Below, one piece after another: positions 1 through 8,304 of a stretch of 64,000 bases of DNA. Position numbers and translations under genes: made by a program. The notes below the pieces were generated by a model. It was not told where the DNA came from. It searched no databases and saw nothing but the letters and a program-made list of their open reading frames with translations. Position 1 is the stretch's first letter, and each line of letters begins with the position of its first letter. The DNA is from Olleya aquimaris (GTDB taxonomy: Bacteria > Bacteroidota > Bacteroidia > Flavobacteriales > Flavobacteriaceae), in assembly GCF_003259525.1 (NCBI RefSeq), contig NZ_QLLO01000007.1, positions 83,916-147,915 of the forward strand, written 5' to 3'.

Positions 1-503
1 AATCCTATCCTAACTTTAGCGACTTTTAACTCTAATGCTTTAAAAACATCAACCGCTTGTTCCCACTGCTCCACCACTTGTCCTAAAAAGGACGTGCTTA
101 CTTCTGTGTGATCTTCAGCATAATAATTAGTAAAAGAGCTTGGATATATACCAATTGCACTAGCAGACACTAGGTGTTTGACTTGATGCGAGGTGTTTTG
201 AAGGGTATTAAATAATAGCTGAGACGTTTGGGTACGACTGAGTAGGATTTCTTTTTTATAGCTTTCTGTCCAACGTTTAGAAATACTTGCTCCAACTAAA
301 TGGATGATAGCTTCTACTCCGTTAAGGCAATCTGTATCTATTTCGTTTTTTGAAGGATTCCAATAAAAACCTGTGTAGTTTTGGTCTTTAGACAACTTAG
401 ATTTACTGGTGGTTAAGTAATTTACTGCAATTCCATTGGCGTGACATTGCTTAACAATCTCGCTTCCAATTAACCCTGTTGCACCTGTAATTAGTATTCG
501 CAT
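1..503 (-). CDS. TIGR01777-type NAD(P)-dependent epimerase, 3' end outside window
   Basis: About 167 N-terminal codons of a short-chain dehydrogenase/epimerase, read leftwards off the window edge. The start ATG is at 503. The product begins MRILITGATGLIGSEIVKQC, a Rossmann dinucleotide-binding GxTGxIG loop at residues 7-13. It then has HLVGASISKRW and a SASAIGIYP stretch, the usual signature of the TIGR01777 (YfcH/SulA-like) epimerases. In this family the substrate is unknown; a cytoplasmic NAD(P)-dependent role is expected. The C-terminal DUF1731-type part lies outside. The reading frame is intact over the visible part. The family assignment is good, the function is not known. Confidence 0.85.
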   Translation of the reverse strand, partial: MRILITGATGLIGSEIVKQCHANGIAVNYLTTSKSKLSKDQNYTGFYWNPSKNEIDTDCLNGVEAIIHLVGASISKRWTESYKKEILLSRTQTSQLLFNTLQNTSHQVKHLVSASAIGIYPSSFTNYYAEDHTEVSTSFLGQVVEQWEQAVDVFKALELKVAKVRIG

Positions 504-658
504 TAGTTTTTATATAAAAATACGCAATAGTAGAGATTGTAGGTGTGGATTTAAGTTAGGTTTAACACTAAATATTAAAGTTTTGCAACAATATTAATAA
601 GCTTTAAATACAACTAATTACTATTAACTTTTTAATATCACTTTTCACTTTTTACTAC

Positions 659-1345
659 TCACTCTTTAACAGCACGTAAAATGTGTCGTTTGCTTGGTGG
701 ACCAGGCAATCTGCTAACTTTAAAACCTACACTTTGCATAGCACGTCTAGCATTGCCTTGAGCACAATAGGTCACTAAAACGCCTTGTGTTTTTAATGCA
801 GCATACATAATTTTAAAAATTTTGGCTGTCCATAATTCTGGTTGTGCATCTGGACCAAATGCATCAAAATAAATCACATCATATTGATTAGTAATTTTAA
901 AATTAAAGATGTCCTCTTGACGTTTTTCTAAACTAAATTGTTTAGTTAGTTGATGTTTTTCTTGCCATGATACGTCATGAATTTTATTAAAAATGTCTGT
1001 TTTGTGATTTGCCAATAACTGTTCTGGGTAGTTTAATTTTTTGATAATATTTAAAGGTACAGGATTGGTTTCTACACCTAAGTAATCAATGTTTATTGGC
1101 AAAGATTCGGTTTTAAGAAGTGTATTAAAGGCATTAAGTCCAGTACCAAAGCCAACTTCTAAAACAGAACAGGATTGTTTTATCTCTTGCCTAATTTCTG
1201 AAGACAAAACATATAACAACCCTGTGTTTATGTAAACAAAATCTGACTCTTCTATTGCTCCAAAAACCGAATGATAATGTGTTTGGTACTTTGGATGCAA
1301 TAAGGTTGTAGACCCGTCTTTTGTAATTTCTATTTTAAGCTTCAC
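659..1345 (-). CDS. mnmD: tRNA (5-methylaminomethyl-2-thiouridine) methyltransferase MnmD
   Basis: 228 aa SAM-dependent methyltransferase equivalent to the N-terminal (MnmC2) half of E. coli MnmC. It completes mnm5s2U at the wobble base of some tRNAs by methylating nm5U. Visible signatures are the SAM loop EVGFGTGLN (residues 63-71), YFDAFGPDAQPELW (159-172) and the C-terminal GFKVSRLPGPPSKRHILRA (207-225). The FAD oxidase half of MnmC is absent, as in other stand-alone MnmD proteins. The start is GTG at 1345, sharing its first base with the TAG stop of the DUF4920 gene upstream, so the two are probably translationally coupled. Family call is firm. Confidence 0.9.
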   Translation of the reverse strand: MKLKIEITKDGSTTLLHPKYQTHYHSVFGAIEESDFVYINTGLLYVLSSEIRQEIKQSCSVLEVGFGTGLNAFNTLLKTESLPINIDYLGVETNPVPLNIIKKLNYPEQLLANHKTDIFNKIHDVSWQEKHQLTKQFSLEKRQEDIFNFKITNQYDVIYFDAFGPDAQPELWTAKIFKIMYAALKTQGVLVTYCAQGNARRAMQSVGFKVSRLPGPPSKRHILRAVKE

Positions 1346-1866
1346 TATTTAGTTTCAACTAATAGCACACCATCTGCTTCAAAAGAAAAGGTACGTTTAG
1401 GTTCTGTGATTTTTTCTACCTCCTCTTTAGTAGCACCTTTATCTTCTGCATAATGACGTTGCTCGTCAACCGGAACTTCTTTAACATAAGCTAATCCGTT
1501 AACAATCACTTCTTGCCCAGCAATATCCTTTGGCATAAAAAAACCATAGTCTTTAAACTTAACCATAACCTCATTACCATCGCCTAAATCTGCTGTCATC
1601 CAACATCCTTTGGCTTGACAAACTTCTTTAACTTTCAGGGTTACTTTGGCAGGAATACTATCGCCAACATTCATGTCTTTGTAGTGATTAAACATAGATG
1701 CAGATGCAATTGCATCATTGGGTTGAATCTCTTTTCCAAACGATTTGTAATCCACCTCAACAGTTTCTTTAACCATATCGTCTTTTACAGAATCGTCTTG
1801 TTTAGTTTCATTTTTACAAGCCATTACTGACACCAATAATGCTATAAGAATTAAATAATTTTTCAT
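1345..1866 (-). CDS. DUF4920-family lipoprotein
   Basis: 173 aa with a lipoprotein signal: a hydrophobic stretch ending in VMAC, lipidated Cys at about residue 17, then an acidic/Lys-rich linker. The central part (CQAKGCWMTADLGDGNEVMV, then FKDYGFFMPKD) matches the DUF4920 family of Bacteroidota, whose function is unknown; the CxxxGCWM element suggests a metal- or redox-linked site but that is inference. It probably sits on the periplasmic face of a membrane. It overlaps mnmD by one base and is first in that two-gene unit. Confidence 0.8.
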   Translation of the reverse strand: MKNYLILIALLVSVMACKNETKQDDSVKDDMVKETVEVDYKSFGKEIQPNDAIASASMFNHYKDMNVGDSIPAKVTLKVKEVCQAKGCWMTADLGDGNEVMVKFKDYGFFMPKDIAGQEVIVNGLAYVKEVPVDEQRHYAEDKGATKEEVEKITEPKRTFSFEADGVLLVETK

Positions 1867-1942
1867 CTTATTTTTTATTAAATTATGAATTTCAAAGATA
1901 GTATTTTAAGGCGAATACAATACTTTCTAATTTATAATTCTG

Positions 1943-1950
1943 TATTTTTG
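1943..1950 (+). promoter_or_regulatory. Putative -7 box for ilvE
   Basis: TATTTTTG fits the Bacteroidota -7 consensus TAnnTTTG and lies 24 bp upstream of the ilvE ATG. No clear -33 TTG is present at the expected spacing, so this is a partial match. Confidence 0.4.
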
Positions 1951-1973
1951 TTAGCGAAATTTAACCACATTAT

Positions 1974-3041
1974 ATGGCAACTCTAACCAAAAACGAAATT
2001 AAAATTACTACATGTGAAACCTCTAAAATCAACTCTATCGATTTTAGTAATCTAGCATTTGGACAGGTGTTTTCTGACCATATGTTAACCTGCGATTTTA
2101 AAGATGGTAAATGGCAATCTCCAGAAATTGTTCCTTACGGACCATTAACCCTGGAACCTTCTGCTAAGATTTTTCATTATGGACAATCTATTTTTGAAGG
2201 TATGAAAGCCTATAAAGATGCAAATGACAACGTCTTTTTATTTAGACCAATGGACAATATCAAACGTTTAAATATTTCTGCAAAACGTTTAGCAATTCCA
2301 GAATTACCAGAAGCATATTTTATGGAAGGACTAAAAGCGCTTTTAGATTTGGATAAGGATTGGATTCCTACTGCAGAAGGTAGCTCGTTATACATTAGAC
2401 CATTTATATTTGCTTCAGGTGAAGGATTTCACGCTTCTCCTGCTAATGCATATAAATTTATTATAGCAACTGCTCCTTCTGGCGCTTATTTTTCTGGAAA
2501 AGTCAAAGTACTTATAGAAGAAAAATACTCGCGTAGTGCTAATGGTGGTGTTGGTTTTGCTAAAGCTGGTGGTAACTATGCTGGACAATTTTATCCAACA
2601 CAATTAGCTAAAGACAAAGGGTACCAACAAGTAATATGGACCGATGATACATCACATGAATATATTGAAGAAGCTGGAGCAATGAATGTATTTGTTCGTA
2701 TTAACGATACCTTATTAACATCTCCTGTAAGCGATCGTATTTTAGACGGAATTACAAGAAAAAGTATTTTAGAACTAGCGGAAGCTGAAGGCATTAAAAC
2801 TGAAGTAAGAAAAGTAAAGGTTTCTGAATTGGTTGAAGCTGCAAAAAATGGTAGCTTAAAAGAAATGTTTGGAGCAGGAACTGCAGCAGTCATATCACCA
2901 ATCTCTGGATTTGGATTTAGAGGTGAAGATTTTGAAATCCCAGAACAGGATAACTCTTTTGGTTTGCAATTAAAAGAACGTATTGTAGCAATACAGACTA
3001 ATAAAACTGAAGATCCTTATGGATGGCGAATGAAAGTATAG
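1974..3041 (+). CDS. ilvE: Branched-chain amino acid aminotransferase
   Basis: 355 aa PLP fold-type IV aminotransferase of the class II BCAT type. It interconverts Leu, Ile and Val with their 2-oxo acids using glutamate/2-oxoglutarate in the cytoplasm. The PLP lysine is K197 in GFAKAGGNYAGQ, and EEAGAMNVF (232-240) is the glutamate/PLP phosphate-binding region. SIFEGMKAY (72-80) and RPFIFASGEGFHASP are also typical. Length is normal for the family. It stands alone, with its own -7 box and a strong terminator just downstream. Confidence 0.95.
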   Translation: MATLTKNEIKITTCETSKINSIDFSNLAFGQVFSDHMLTCDFKDGKWQSPEIVPYGPLTLEPSAKIFHYGQSIFEGMKAYKDANDNVFLFRPMDNIKRLNISAKRLAIPELPEAYFMEGLKALLDLDKDWIPTAEGSSLYIRPFIFASGEGFHASPANAYKFIIATAPSGAYFSGKVKVLIEEKYSRSANGGVGFAKAGGNYAGQFYPTQLAKDKGYQQVIWTDDTSHEYIEEAGAMNVFVRINDTLLTSPVSDRILDGITRKSILELAEAEGIKTEVRKVKVSELVEAAKNGSLKEMFGAGTAAVISPISGFGFRGEDFEIPEQDNSFGLQLKERIVAIQTNKTEDPYGWRMKV

Positions 3042-3080
3042 TTAGCAGTAGTCAGTCTTCAGTAAACAGTAATATTCATA

Positions 3081-3116
3081 ACTTAAAAAAAGCAACTTTT
3101 GTTGCTTTTTTTAAGT
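3081..3116. terminator. Bidirectional intrinsic terminator (ilvE / NTP pyrophosphohydrolase)
   Basis: Perfect palindrome with a 16-bp arm (ACTTAAAAAAAGCAAC) around a TTTT loop. It gives a T-run on both strands and lies between convergent genes. Confidence 0.9.
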
Positions 3117-3144
3117 TATATAAACAAATTAACGAATCCACAAA

Positions 3145-3531
3145 TTACCTTTTTAAAATCGCCTCAATATTAGGTTTAAAATAATTTGGTCCTTTTAGTA
3201 CTTTTCCATCCTCTCTGTAAATAGGTTCTCCATCGTCTCCTAATTTACTCATGTTACTGCGTTGTATTTCTTCAAAGACTTCTTCAATTTTATCTTGCAT
3301 ACCGTGTTCTATAATAGTACCACACAAAATATAAAGCATGTCGCCTAAAGCATCTGCAACTTCTACTAAGTCATTGTTTTTTGCTGCTTCTAAATACTCT
3401 TCATTTTCTTCACGCATCAGCTCGTAACGCAACAGGTTTTTTTCTAATCCTAAATCGGCTTTTGGTGTTTCTCTGTGTCCTATTTTAAAAGCAGTATGAA
3501 ACGCTTTAACTGCGTCTATTTTATCTTGCAT
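3145..3531 (-). CDS. All-alpha NTP pyrophosphohydrolase (MazG/HisE superfamily)
   Basis: 128 aa. It carries the paired acidic motifs of all-alpha NTP-PPases: EENEEYLEA (about residues 41-49) and EVADALGDMLYI (57-68), which bind Mg2+ and hydrolyse nucleoside triphosphates or related substrates. The C-terminal part (GDDGEPIYREDGKVLKGPNY) is typical of the short phosphoribosyl-ATP pyrophosphohydrolase-like proteins of Bacteroidota. It is not HisE itself, since no his genes are near. A role in clearing non-canonical nucleotides is inference. Single gene, divergent from the small membrane protein. Confidence 0.85.
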   Translation of the reverse strand: MQDKIDAVKAFHTAFKIGHRETPKADLGLEKNLLRYELMREENEEYLEAAKNNDLVEVADALGDMLYILCGTIIEHGMQDKIEEVFEEIQRSNMSKLGDDGEPIYREDGKVLKGPNYFKPNIEAILKR

Positions 3532-3549
3532 ATAATTATTATTTATTCC

Positions 3550-3580
3550 TTGATGTTAGTGACTAGTTTTATTAATTTTG
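3550..3580 (+). promoter_or_regulatory. Flavobacterial-type promoter for the 61-aa membrane protein
   Basis: TTG at 3550-3552, exactly 20 bp, then TAATTTTG at 3573-3580. This is a full match to the Bacteroidota TTG-N~20-TAnnTTTG promoter. The ATG follows 14 bp further on, so the leader is very short. Confidence 0.7.
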
Positions 3581-3594
3581 CTTAAAAATAAATT

Positions 3595-3780
3595 ATGTTT
3601 AGTAAAGGACAAATGGTTTTTGGAGTTTTATTCGCAATCGCATTTATTTTAGTGCTGATTAGAATGTATCGCAAAGATTTAAACTTACATAAAATCCATT
3701 ACAAAGGTGTCCTTTGGATACTACTTGCCTTTATTGGTTTTATTGGGATGATAGTTGCTATTAAAGTACTATTTAAATAA
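3595..3780 (+). CDS. Small two-helix membrane protein
   Basis: 61 aa with two hydrophobic segments (about residues 6-23 and 41-59) separated by a basic loop with RMYRKDLNLHK, so both ends are predicted on the same side of the inner membrane. I recognise no named family; similar small proteins are common in Flavobacteriaceae. A promoter (3550-3580) and a terminator (3784-3821) bracket it tightly, which argues that it is a real single-gene unit. Confidence 0.65.
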   Translation: MFSKGQMVFGVLFAIAFILVLIRMYRKDLNLHKIHYKGVLWILLAFIGFIGMIVAIKVLFK

Positions 3781-3783
3781 AAT

Positions 3784-3821
3784 AAAAAAAGCCTTAATCA
3801 AAATTAGATTAAGGCTTTTTT
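3784..3821. terminator. Bidirectional intrinsic terminator
   Basis: GCCTTAATC / GATTAAGGC arms with a 7-nt loop, flanked by A7 on one side and T6 on the other. It serves the small membrane gene and, in reverse, the DPP III gene. Confidence 0.85.
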
Positions 3822-3829
3822 ATTTCGTA

Positions 3830-3850
3830 CTTCGACTACGCTCAGTATAA
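3830..3850. repeat. Dispersed REP-like repeat, CTTCGACTGCGCTCAG family
   Basis: CTTCGACTACGCTCAGTATA matches the units at 10612, 10690 and 10756 and a diverged one inside icmF near 12870. Single short copy beside a terminator. Confidence 0.6.
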
Positions 3851-3866
3851 ACTCGCTGTTATAATC

Positions 3867-5906
3867 TTAATTATCTTCAGGTAAAAAGCTATAGTTTTTA
3901 CTGTAGTCTAGCATTTGTCCATCAAATGTCTCTGGTTGCGTCACTTTGATTGCTGTAATTTCGCCATCATCATTTGTTTCAGCAACTAAAACAGGATTAA
4001 CAAATCCGCTATAAGGTGCAGACGTAAATTGCTTGTTACGCTCTAAAACTTCTGCATGTATATCTTGATCTACTTTAACACCATACCCTTCTACTAAAGC
4101 CTCTACTGCTTTAAAATCGCCTTCAGATTTAATACGTTGAGTTTCGCGTAACAACTCGCCAAACAACTCGTGTAACTTATCATAATCGTTAATATTAAAA
4201 TAGGTTTTTCCGTCTCGTGTAACTTTTTCAATAACATTGTTTGCTTTTCCTTTTTCAAAAGCCCAAGCACTTACCCATTGTCTGTTACGCATGTGTGCTT
4301 CTTCTACATCGTCTCCTAAATTTAATCTAATTAATTGAGTCATTAATCCGTTACGTATGTAACCATCATAAGCTGCCATTCCTATTTTTTTCCAATCGTC
4401 AACCAATCCTAATTCTTGTAATTTAGGGTTATATAAATAGTAAAGACCTACTAAATCTGCACGACCTTCTTCTAAAGTAGATGCATAATTTTTAAGTGTT
4501 TCTTTGGTTTCGCCAACCCCTGGATTTAATTGTCCAGATGCGTGACCAATAACTTCGTGTAAAGCAGTGTGTAATTTATCTGCTTGTTGTCCGTATTTTT
4601 CTTCTAATTCATACTCTTCTTCATCATGGACAAATTCTTTTAAACGACCAGTACTTCCTGCATTGTTGTAGGCGTGTATGATGTTTCCTAAAGATACCGA
4701 CTTACTTCCAACTGCAGCACGAATCCAGTTAGCGTTAGGTAAATTAACACCAATTGGAGTGCTTGGTGAAGCGTCTCCAGCTTCTCCAGCAACGTTTACT
4801 ACTTTATAGGTAACTCCTACAACGTTTTTCTTTTTATGCTCGTCCATTAAAGGTGAATTATCTTCAAACCACTGAGCGTTTTCAGATAATACAGCCATTT
4901 TTTGCGACATATCAAAATCGTTGATTTGCACAATATTCTCATAAGACCCTCTGTAACCTAATGGGTCGTTATACACTTCTATAAAACTATTAATATAATC
5001 TACATTACCTTCGGTAGCAGCTGTCCAAGCCACATTGTAATCGTCCCATGTTTGTAAATCACCTGTTTTATAATACTCGATTAACAATCCTAAGGCGTCT
5101 CCTTGTGCTTTATTTTCGGCAACACCTTTTGCTAATTCTAACCATTTTACAATCTCGTCAATAGCAGAACCATATAATCCTCCAGATTTATATACGCGCT
5201 CTTTTAACACACCATTCTCTTTAACTAACTGCGAGTTTAAACCAAACGATAAAGGTTTGTCTGGATTTGGTGATTTCATTTTAGAATAAAACGCTTCTAC
5301 ATCTTCATTAGTCACATTTGGACCATAAAAGTTAACTGCAGACAAGGCAACATTATCCACACCTTTTGCTTGATTAACTTTTTTACTATCTACATCGTTA
5401 AAAATAACATCAAAAGCTTCTCCAGCTAATGTTGTGTTAGTTGCAGACATAATTTCTTTTAAATATTCTTGAGAAAACTCAGGTTTTAGCTTGTCGTTAG
5501 AATAGTGATGATGGATACCATTACTAAACCAAACACGCTTTAAGTAAGTAGTAAATGCCTTCCAATTATCCGTATTTTTATCACCTTCGTAATTAGAGTA
5601 AATATTTTCTAAAGCTTTTCTAATTTTTAGATTGTGTCTGTAATTTTGGTCCCACATAATGTCACGACCTGCTAAACCTGCTTCTGTTAAATAGTAGACA
5701 AGTTTTTGTTCTTTTAAAGTTAAATTATCCCATCCTGGAATTTGATATCGTAAAATTTTAATATCCGCAAACTGCTCGACATTAAAGTCAAAGTCTGCTT
5801 CGGTTTTTTTATTGTCTTCATTGGTTGACTTATCGGTTTTATCATTACCGCAAGACAAAAATAGAGTTGCAATTAAAGCAACACTTAATAAGTGTTTTAT
5901 TCTCAT
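3867..5906 (-). CDS. Dipeptidyl peptidase III-like zinc lipoprotein (family M49)
   Basis: 679 aa. Lipoprotein signal with lipidated Cys19 (LFLSCGND). The zinc site is HEVIGH (residues 450-455) and EEGRAD (479-484), the M49 pair, so it should be a metallo-exopeptidase that removes dipeptides from N-termini of short peptides. It is the usual length for bacterial DPP III. Location on a cell-envelope membrane means it probably trims peptides in the periplasm or at the surface; that is inference from the signal. Single gene, with the terminator at 3784-3821 at its 3' end. Confidence 0.9.
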   Translation of the reverse strand: MRIKHLLSVALIATLFLSCGNDKTDKSTNEDNKKTEADFDFNVEQFADIKILRYQIPGWDNLTLKEQKLVYYLTEAGLAGRDIMWDQNYRHNLKIRKALENIYSNYEGDKNTDNWKAFTTYLKRVWFSNGIHHHYSNDKLKPEFSQEYLKEIMSATNTTLAGEAFDVIFNDVDSKKVNQAKGVDNVALSAVNFYGPNVTNEDVEAFYSKMKSPNPDKPLSFGLNSQLVKENGVLKERVYKSGGLYGSAIDEIVKWLELAKGVAENKAQGDALGLLIEYYKTGDLQTWDDYNVAWTAATEGNVDYINSFIEVYNDPLGYRGSYENIVQINDFDMSQKMAVLSENAQWFEDNSPLMDEHKKKNVVGVTYKVVNVAGEAGDASPSTPIGVNLPNANWIRAAVGSKSVSLGNIIHAYNNAGSTGRLKEFVHDEEEYELEEKYGQQADKLHTALHEVIGHASGQLNPGVGETKETLKNYASTLEEGRADLVGLYYLYNPKLQELGLVDDWKKIGMAAYDGYIRNGLMTQLIRLNLGDDVEEAHMRNRQWVSAWAFEKGKANNVIEKVTRDGKTYFNINDYDKLHELFGELLRETQRIKSEGDFKAVEALVEGYGVKVDQDIHAEVLERNKQFTSAPYSGFVNPVLVAETNDDGEITAIKVTQPETFDGQMLDYSKNYSFLPEDN

Positions 5907-5963
5907 AATTAGTTATTTTATTAAAGTCAATAAATATAAGAATTTAACATATTATAATTTGAT

Positions 5964-5971
5964 TATCTTTG
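5964..5971 (+). promoter_or_regulatory. Putative -7 box for the SRPBCC-crcB unit
   Basis: TATCTTTG matches TAnnTTTG and lies 29 bp before the ATG at 6000. No convincing -33 TTG is seen. Confidence 0.4.
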
Positions 5972-5999
5972 AAATAACTAACTTTTTAATTTTATAAAA

Positions 6000-7019
6000 A
6001 TGAAATATTTAAAATATATCTTATTTCTATTACTTATAGTCATAATCGCTACTGCAATTTATATTGCTGTACAGCCTAATAGCTACACTGTAACAAGAAG
6101 CAAAACCATACAAGCACCTGCTAGTCTGGTATATAATGAAGTTATTGATTTTAAAAATTGGGAAGATTGGAATGCTTGGGTTGAAGAAAAGCCAGAAATG
6201 ATTTTAACTTTTCCTGAAAAAACTAGTGGTGTTGAGGGATCATATTCTTGGACTGATGATGGTGAAACAGGTACAATGAAAACCATTGCTGCTAATCCAA
6301 ACACCTCTATTACCCAAGAAATGCAATTTGGAGAATTTCCAAAATCTGATGTTATGTGGGAATTTACACCCAATGAAGATGGTAGTACAGAAGTAAAATG
6401 GACCATATCTGGTAAAGATTTACCATTTGGGTTTAAAGCTTACGCAGCTTTTTCTGGTGGAATGGAAAAACAAATTGGACCTTATTACGAGCGTAGTTTA
6501 GAACTTTTAGACAGAAAAGTTGTTGAAAGCATGAAACAATTTAATATAAAAGTAGATGGTATTACAGAATATGGAGGTGGTTTTTACATGTATAAAACCA
6601 CAGCAGCAACAGGTACAAATATTAGCGAAATAATGGGTAGGCAATATGGCGAAATAATGAGTTATATGGCAAAAAATAATATAGTACAAACTGGAATGCC
6701 TTTTACTATTTATAACGAAATGAATCCTGAAACTGGTAATATAATTATGAGTCAAGCTATACCTGTGATGAATAAAATTTCTGTCGAAAATGATAGTGAA
6801 GTCCTTTGTGGATATATCCCAAAAACTAAAGCTTTAAAAACAACATTAAAAGGTAATTACACTAATTTACCTAAAGCTTGGGAAGCTGCAAATAAATATT
6901 TAGCTGAAAATAATCTAGAGCAATCAGAGTTACATCCATTTGAAATATATACTAATGATCCAGGAAATGTTCCAAATCCTTCTAATTGGATTACAGAAAT
7001 ATATATACCAATACAATAA
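6000..7019 (+). CDS. Membrane-anchored SRPBCC plus GyrI-like domain protein
   Basis: 339 aa. An N-terminal membrane helix (about residues 4-25) is followed by an SRPBCC (START/Bet v1-like) domain at about 30-165, recognisable by VYNEVIDFKNWEDWNAW, and a GyrI-like/AraC effector-binding domain at about 180-339. Both folds bind small hydrophobic molecules. The combination is common in Bacteroidota and its ligand is unknown. The stop TAA is directly followed by the ATG of crcB with no gap, so the two genes form an operon. Confidence 0.8.
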   Translation: MKYLKYILFLLLIVIIATAIYIAVQPNSYTVTRSKTIQAPASLVYNEVIDFKNWEDWNAWVEEKPEMILTFPEKTSGVEGSYSWTDDGETGTMKTIAANPNTSITQEMQFGEFPKSDVMWEFTPNEDGSTEVKWTISGKDLPFGFKAYAAFSGGMEKQIGPYYERSLELLDRKVVESMKQFNIKVDGITEYGGGFYMYKTTAATGTNISEIMGRQYGEIMSYMAKNNIVQTGMPFTIYNEMNPETGNIIMSQAIPVMNKISVENDSEVLCGYIPKTKALKTTLKGNYTNLPKAWEAANKYLAENNLEQSELHPFEIYTNDPGNVPNPSNWITEIYIPIQ

Positions 7020-7391
7020 ATGAAGCAACTTCTTTTAGTTTTTGTAGGTGGTGGGTTTGGAAGTGTCCTTAGATATATCATAGGTAAATCTTTAAATAGC
7101 TCTCAAAATGGTATTCCTTACGGAACGTTTTTAGCCAACGTATTAGGAAGTTTATTAATAGGTATTATTCTTGGTTTAGCCTTAAAAAACAATACGCTTT
7201 CAACTAATCAAACATTGTTATTAGCAACTGGATTTTGTGGTGGATTCACCACGTTTTCTACGTTTGCTTATGAAAATCATGTGTTTTTAAAAACAGGAGA
7301 TTTTACCAGCTTTGCCCTATATACCATTGCTAGTTTTATAGTAGGTTTTTCAGCAGTATTTTTAGGATTGTGGGTAGCTAAGCAATTTTAA
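7020..7391 (+). CDS. crcB: Fluoride channel CrcB/Fluc
   Basis: 123 aa, four predicted transmembrane helices. Family hallmarks are GGGFGSVLRY near the start, GTFLANVLGS (about residues 38-47) and GFCGGFTTFSTFAYE (about 72-86), where the Phe and Ser/Thr residues line the fluoride pathway. It exports F- as a dual-topology dimer. The ATG follows the preceding stop codon directly, so no fluoride riboswitch fits in front of it. Its 3' end overlaps the convergent DUF1684 gene by 4 bp. Confidence 0.93.
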   Translation: MKQLLLVFVGGGFGSVLRYIIGKSLNSSQNGIPYGTFLANVLGSLLIGIILGLALKNNTLSTNQTLLLATGFCGGFTTFSTFAYENHVFLKTGDFTSFALYTIASFIVGFSAVFLGLWVAKQF

Positions 7392-7990
7392 TGTTTATCG
7401 TACTTTTTAACACCTGCTTCAATGTTAACATATAATCTATTTTCATCTGGTACTATTGGACAAGAATACTTTTTATTATAAGCACAATAAGGGTTGTAAG
7501 CTTTATTAAAATCTATAACCATTTGATTGTTTTCTGGTAACTTAACCTCAACATAACGACCTCCTTTATAACTTTCTTCACCATTAGTATTATCCATAAA
7601 AGGTAAAAACAAAGCTTCTTCTTCACCTAATTGCTCAACCATTTCTAGGTTTTGATAGACATTTAGCTTTAATTCTTTTCCTTTTAATGTAAACGTCACT
7701 TCACCATATTTGACATAATCAACTAATCGGTCTGTGGTGGTTTTCATTTTAAAAGAAACCTCATCTGGTGTTCTTTTAAACGAAGCAGTAAGAACGTAAG
7801 TACTATCAAACTTAAAAAAATCTAAGCCTCTAAAGTCTTTGCGATCTTGATCTGTTAATGGAGATTTTGCTGCGTCTTTAAAATTTGCATTCATTTCGCG
7901 TTGATGCTCAGTCTCGCCTAACAATGGTAATTTATCTTGTGCACAACTTAGTGTAGTGATGGTTAAAAAGAAAATAATTAGAACTCTCAT
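7388..7990 (-). CDS. DUF1684-family lipoprotein
   Basis: 200 aa, signal ending TTLSCAQD with lipidated Cys about residue 16. The DUF1684 pattern is clear: DRKDFRGLDFF, LFLPFMDNTNGEESYKGGRY and DFNKAYNPYCAYNKKYSCPI with its paired cysteines. The family is found in many bacteria and has no established activity. Converges on crcB with a 4-bp overlap. The envelope location is from the signal. Confidence 0.85.
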   Translation of the reverse strand: MRVLIIFFLTITTLSCAQDKLPLLGETEHQREMNANFKDAAKSPLTDQDRKDFRGLDFFKFDSTYVLTASFKRTPDEVSFKMKTTTDRLVDYVKYGEVTFTLKGKELKLNVYQNLEMVEQLGEEEALFLPFMDNTNGEESYKGGRYVEVKLPENNQMVIDFNKAYNPYCAYNKKYSCPIVPDENRLYVNIEAGVKKYDKH

Positions 7991-8085
7991 GTTAGATTGT
8001 TTGTATTAATAAAATCAAAAATTTCAACTCAAAAATACAACTTATTAAAAATTTGATTAGCTTTGAGTATATAAAATCGTAAAAA

Positions 8086-8160
8086 ATGAATGTAGTCATT
8101 ACCAATACTAAGCAATATACCACGTGTACAGATACAGGTTGGTCGTCTTATATTTTGTGA
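8086..8160 (+). CDS. Possible 24-aa peptide (or sRNA locus)
   Basis: ATG at 8086, stop TGA at 8158-8160. The product is MNVVITNTKQ-YTTCTDTGWSS-YIL. TAGCTTTG, which fits the -7 consensus TAnnTTTG, lies just upstream at about 8059-8066, and a terminator follows. I do not recognise the peptide. It could equally be the body of a small RNA. Confidence 0.3.
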   Translation: MNVVITNTKQYTTCTDTGWSSYIL

Positions 8161-8187
8161 TGATGTAATTATCAATTAATACAATAT

Positions 8188-8218
8188 AAAAAGTCCAACT
8201 TCTACGTTGGACTTTTTT
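8188..8218 (+). terminator. Intrinsic terminator after the small ORF
   Basis: GTCCAAC / GTTGGAC stem with 6-nt loop and T6 tail. No annotated gene precedes it except the 24-codon ORF. Confidence 0.8.
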
Positions 8219-8304
8219 AATTTGGTACAACTTCAAATTAATTATCCAACTCAATTAGAAATTAGACTATGTAAAAAAACAAACCACTAAAACCAATCCA
8301 ACCA

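Larger units (their letters stand above)
7991..8304. other. Intergenic stretch with a possible 24-codon ORF and a terminator
   Basis: About 310 bp between DUF1684 and the MFS gene. It holds a -7-like TAGCTTTG, a 24-codon ORF at 8086-8160 and an intrinsic terminator at 8188-8218. This layout suggests a short transcript, either a small peptide or an RNA. I see nothing else in it. Confidence 0.5.

Noticed and set aside
2591..2893. 100-aa minus-strand ORF inside ilvE
   Set aside because: Antisense shadow of a conserved enzyme gene.
6990..7022. Fluoride riboswitch before crcB
   Set aside because: crcB starts directly after the previous stop codon and the sequence there is coding.
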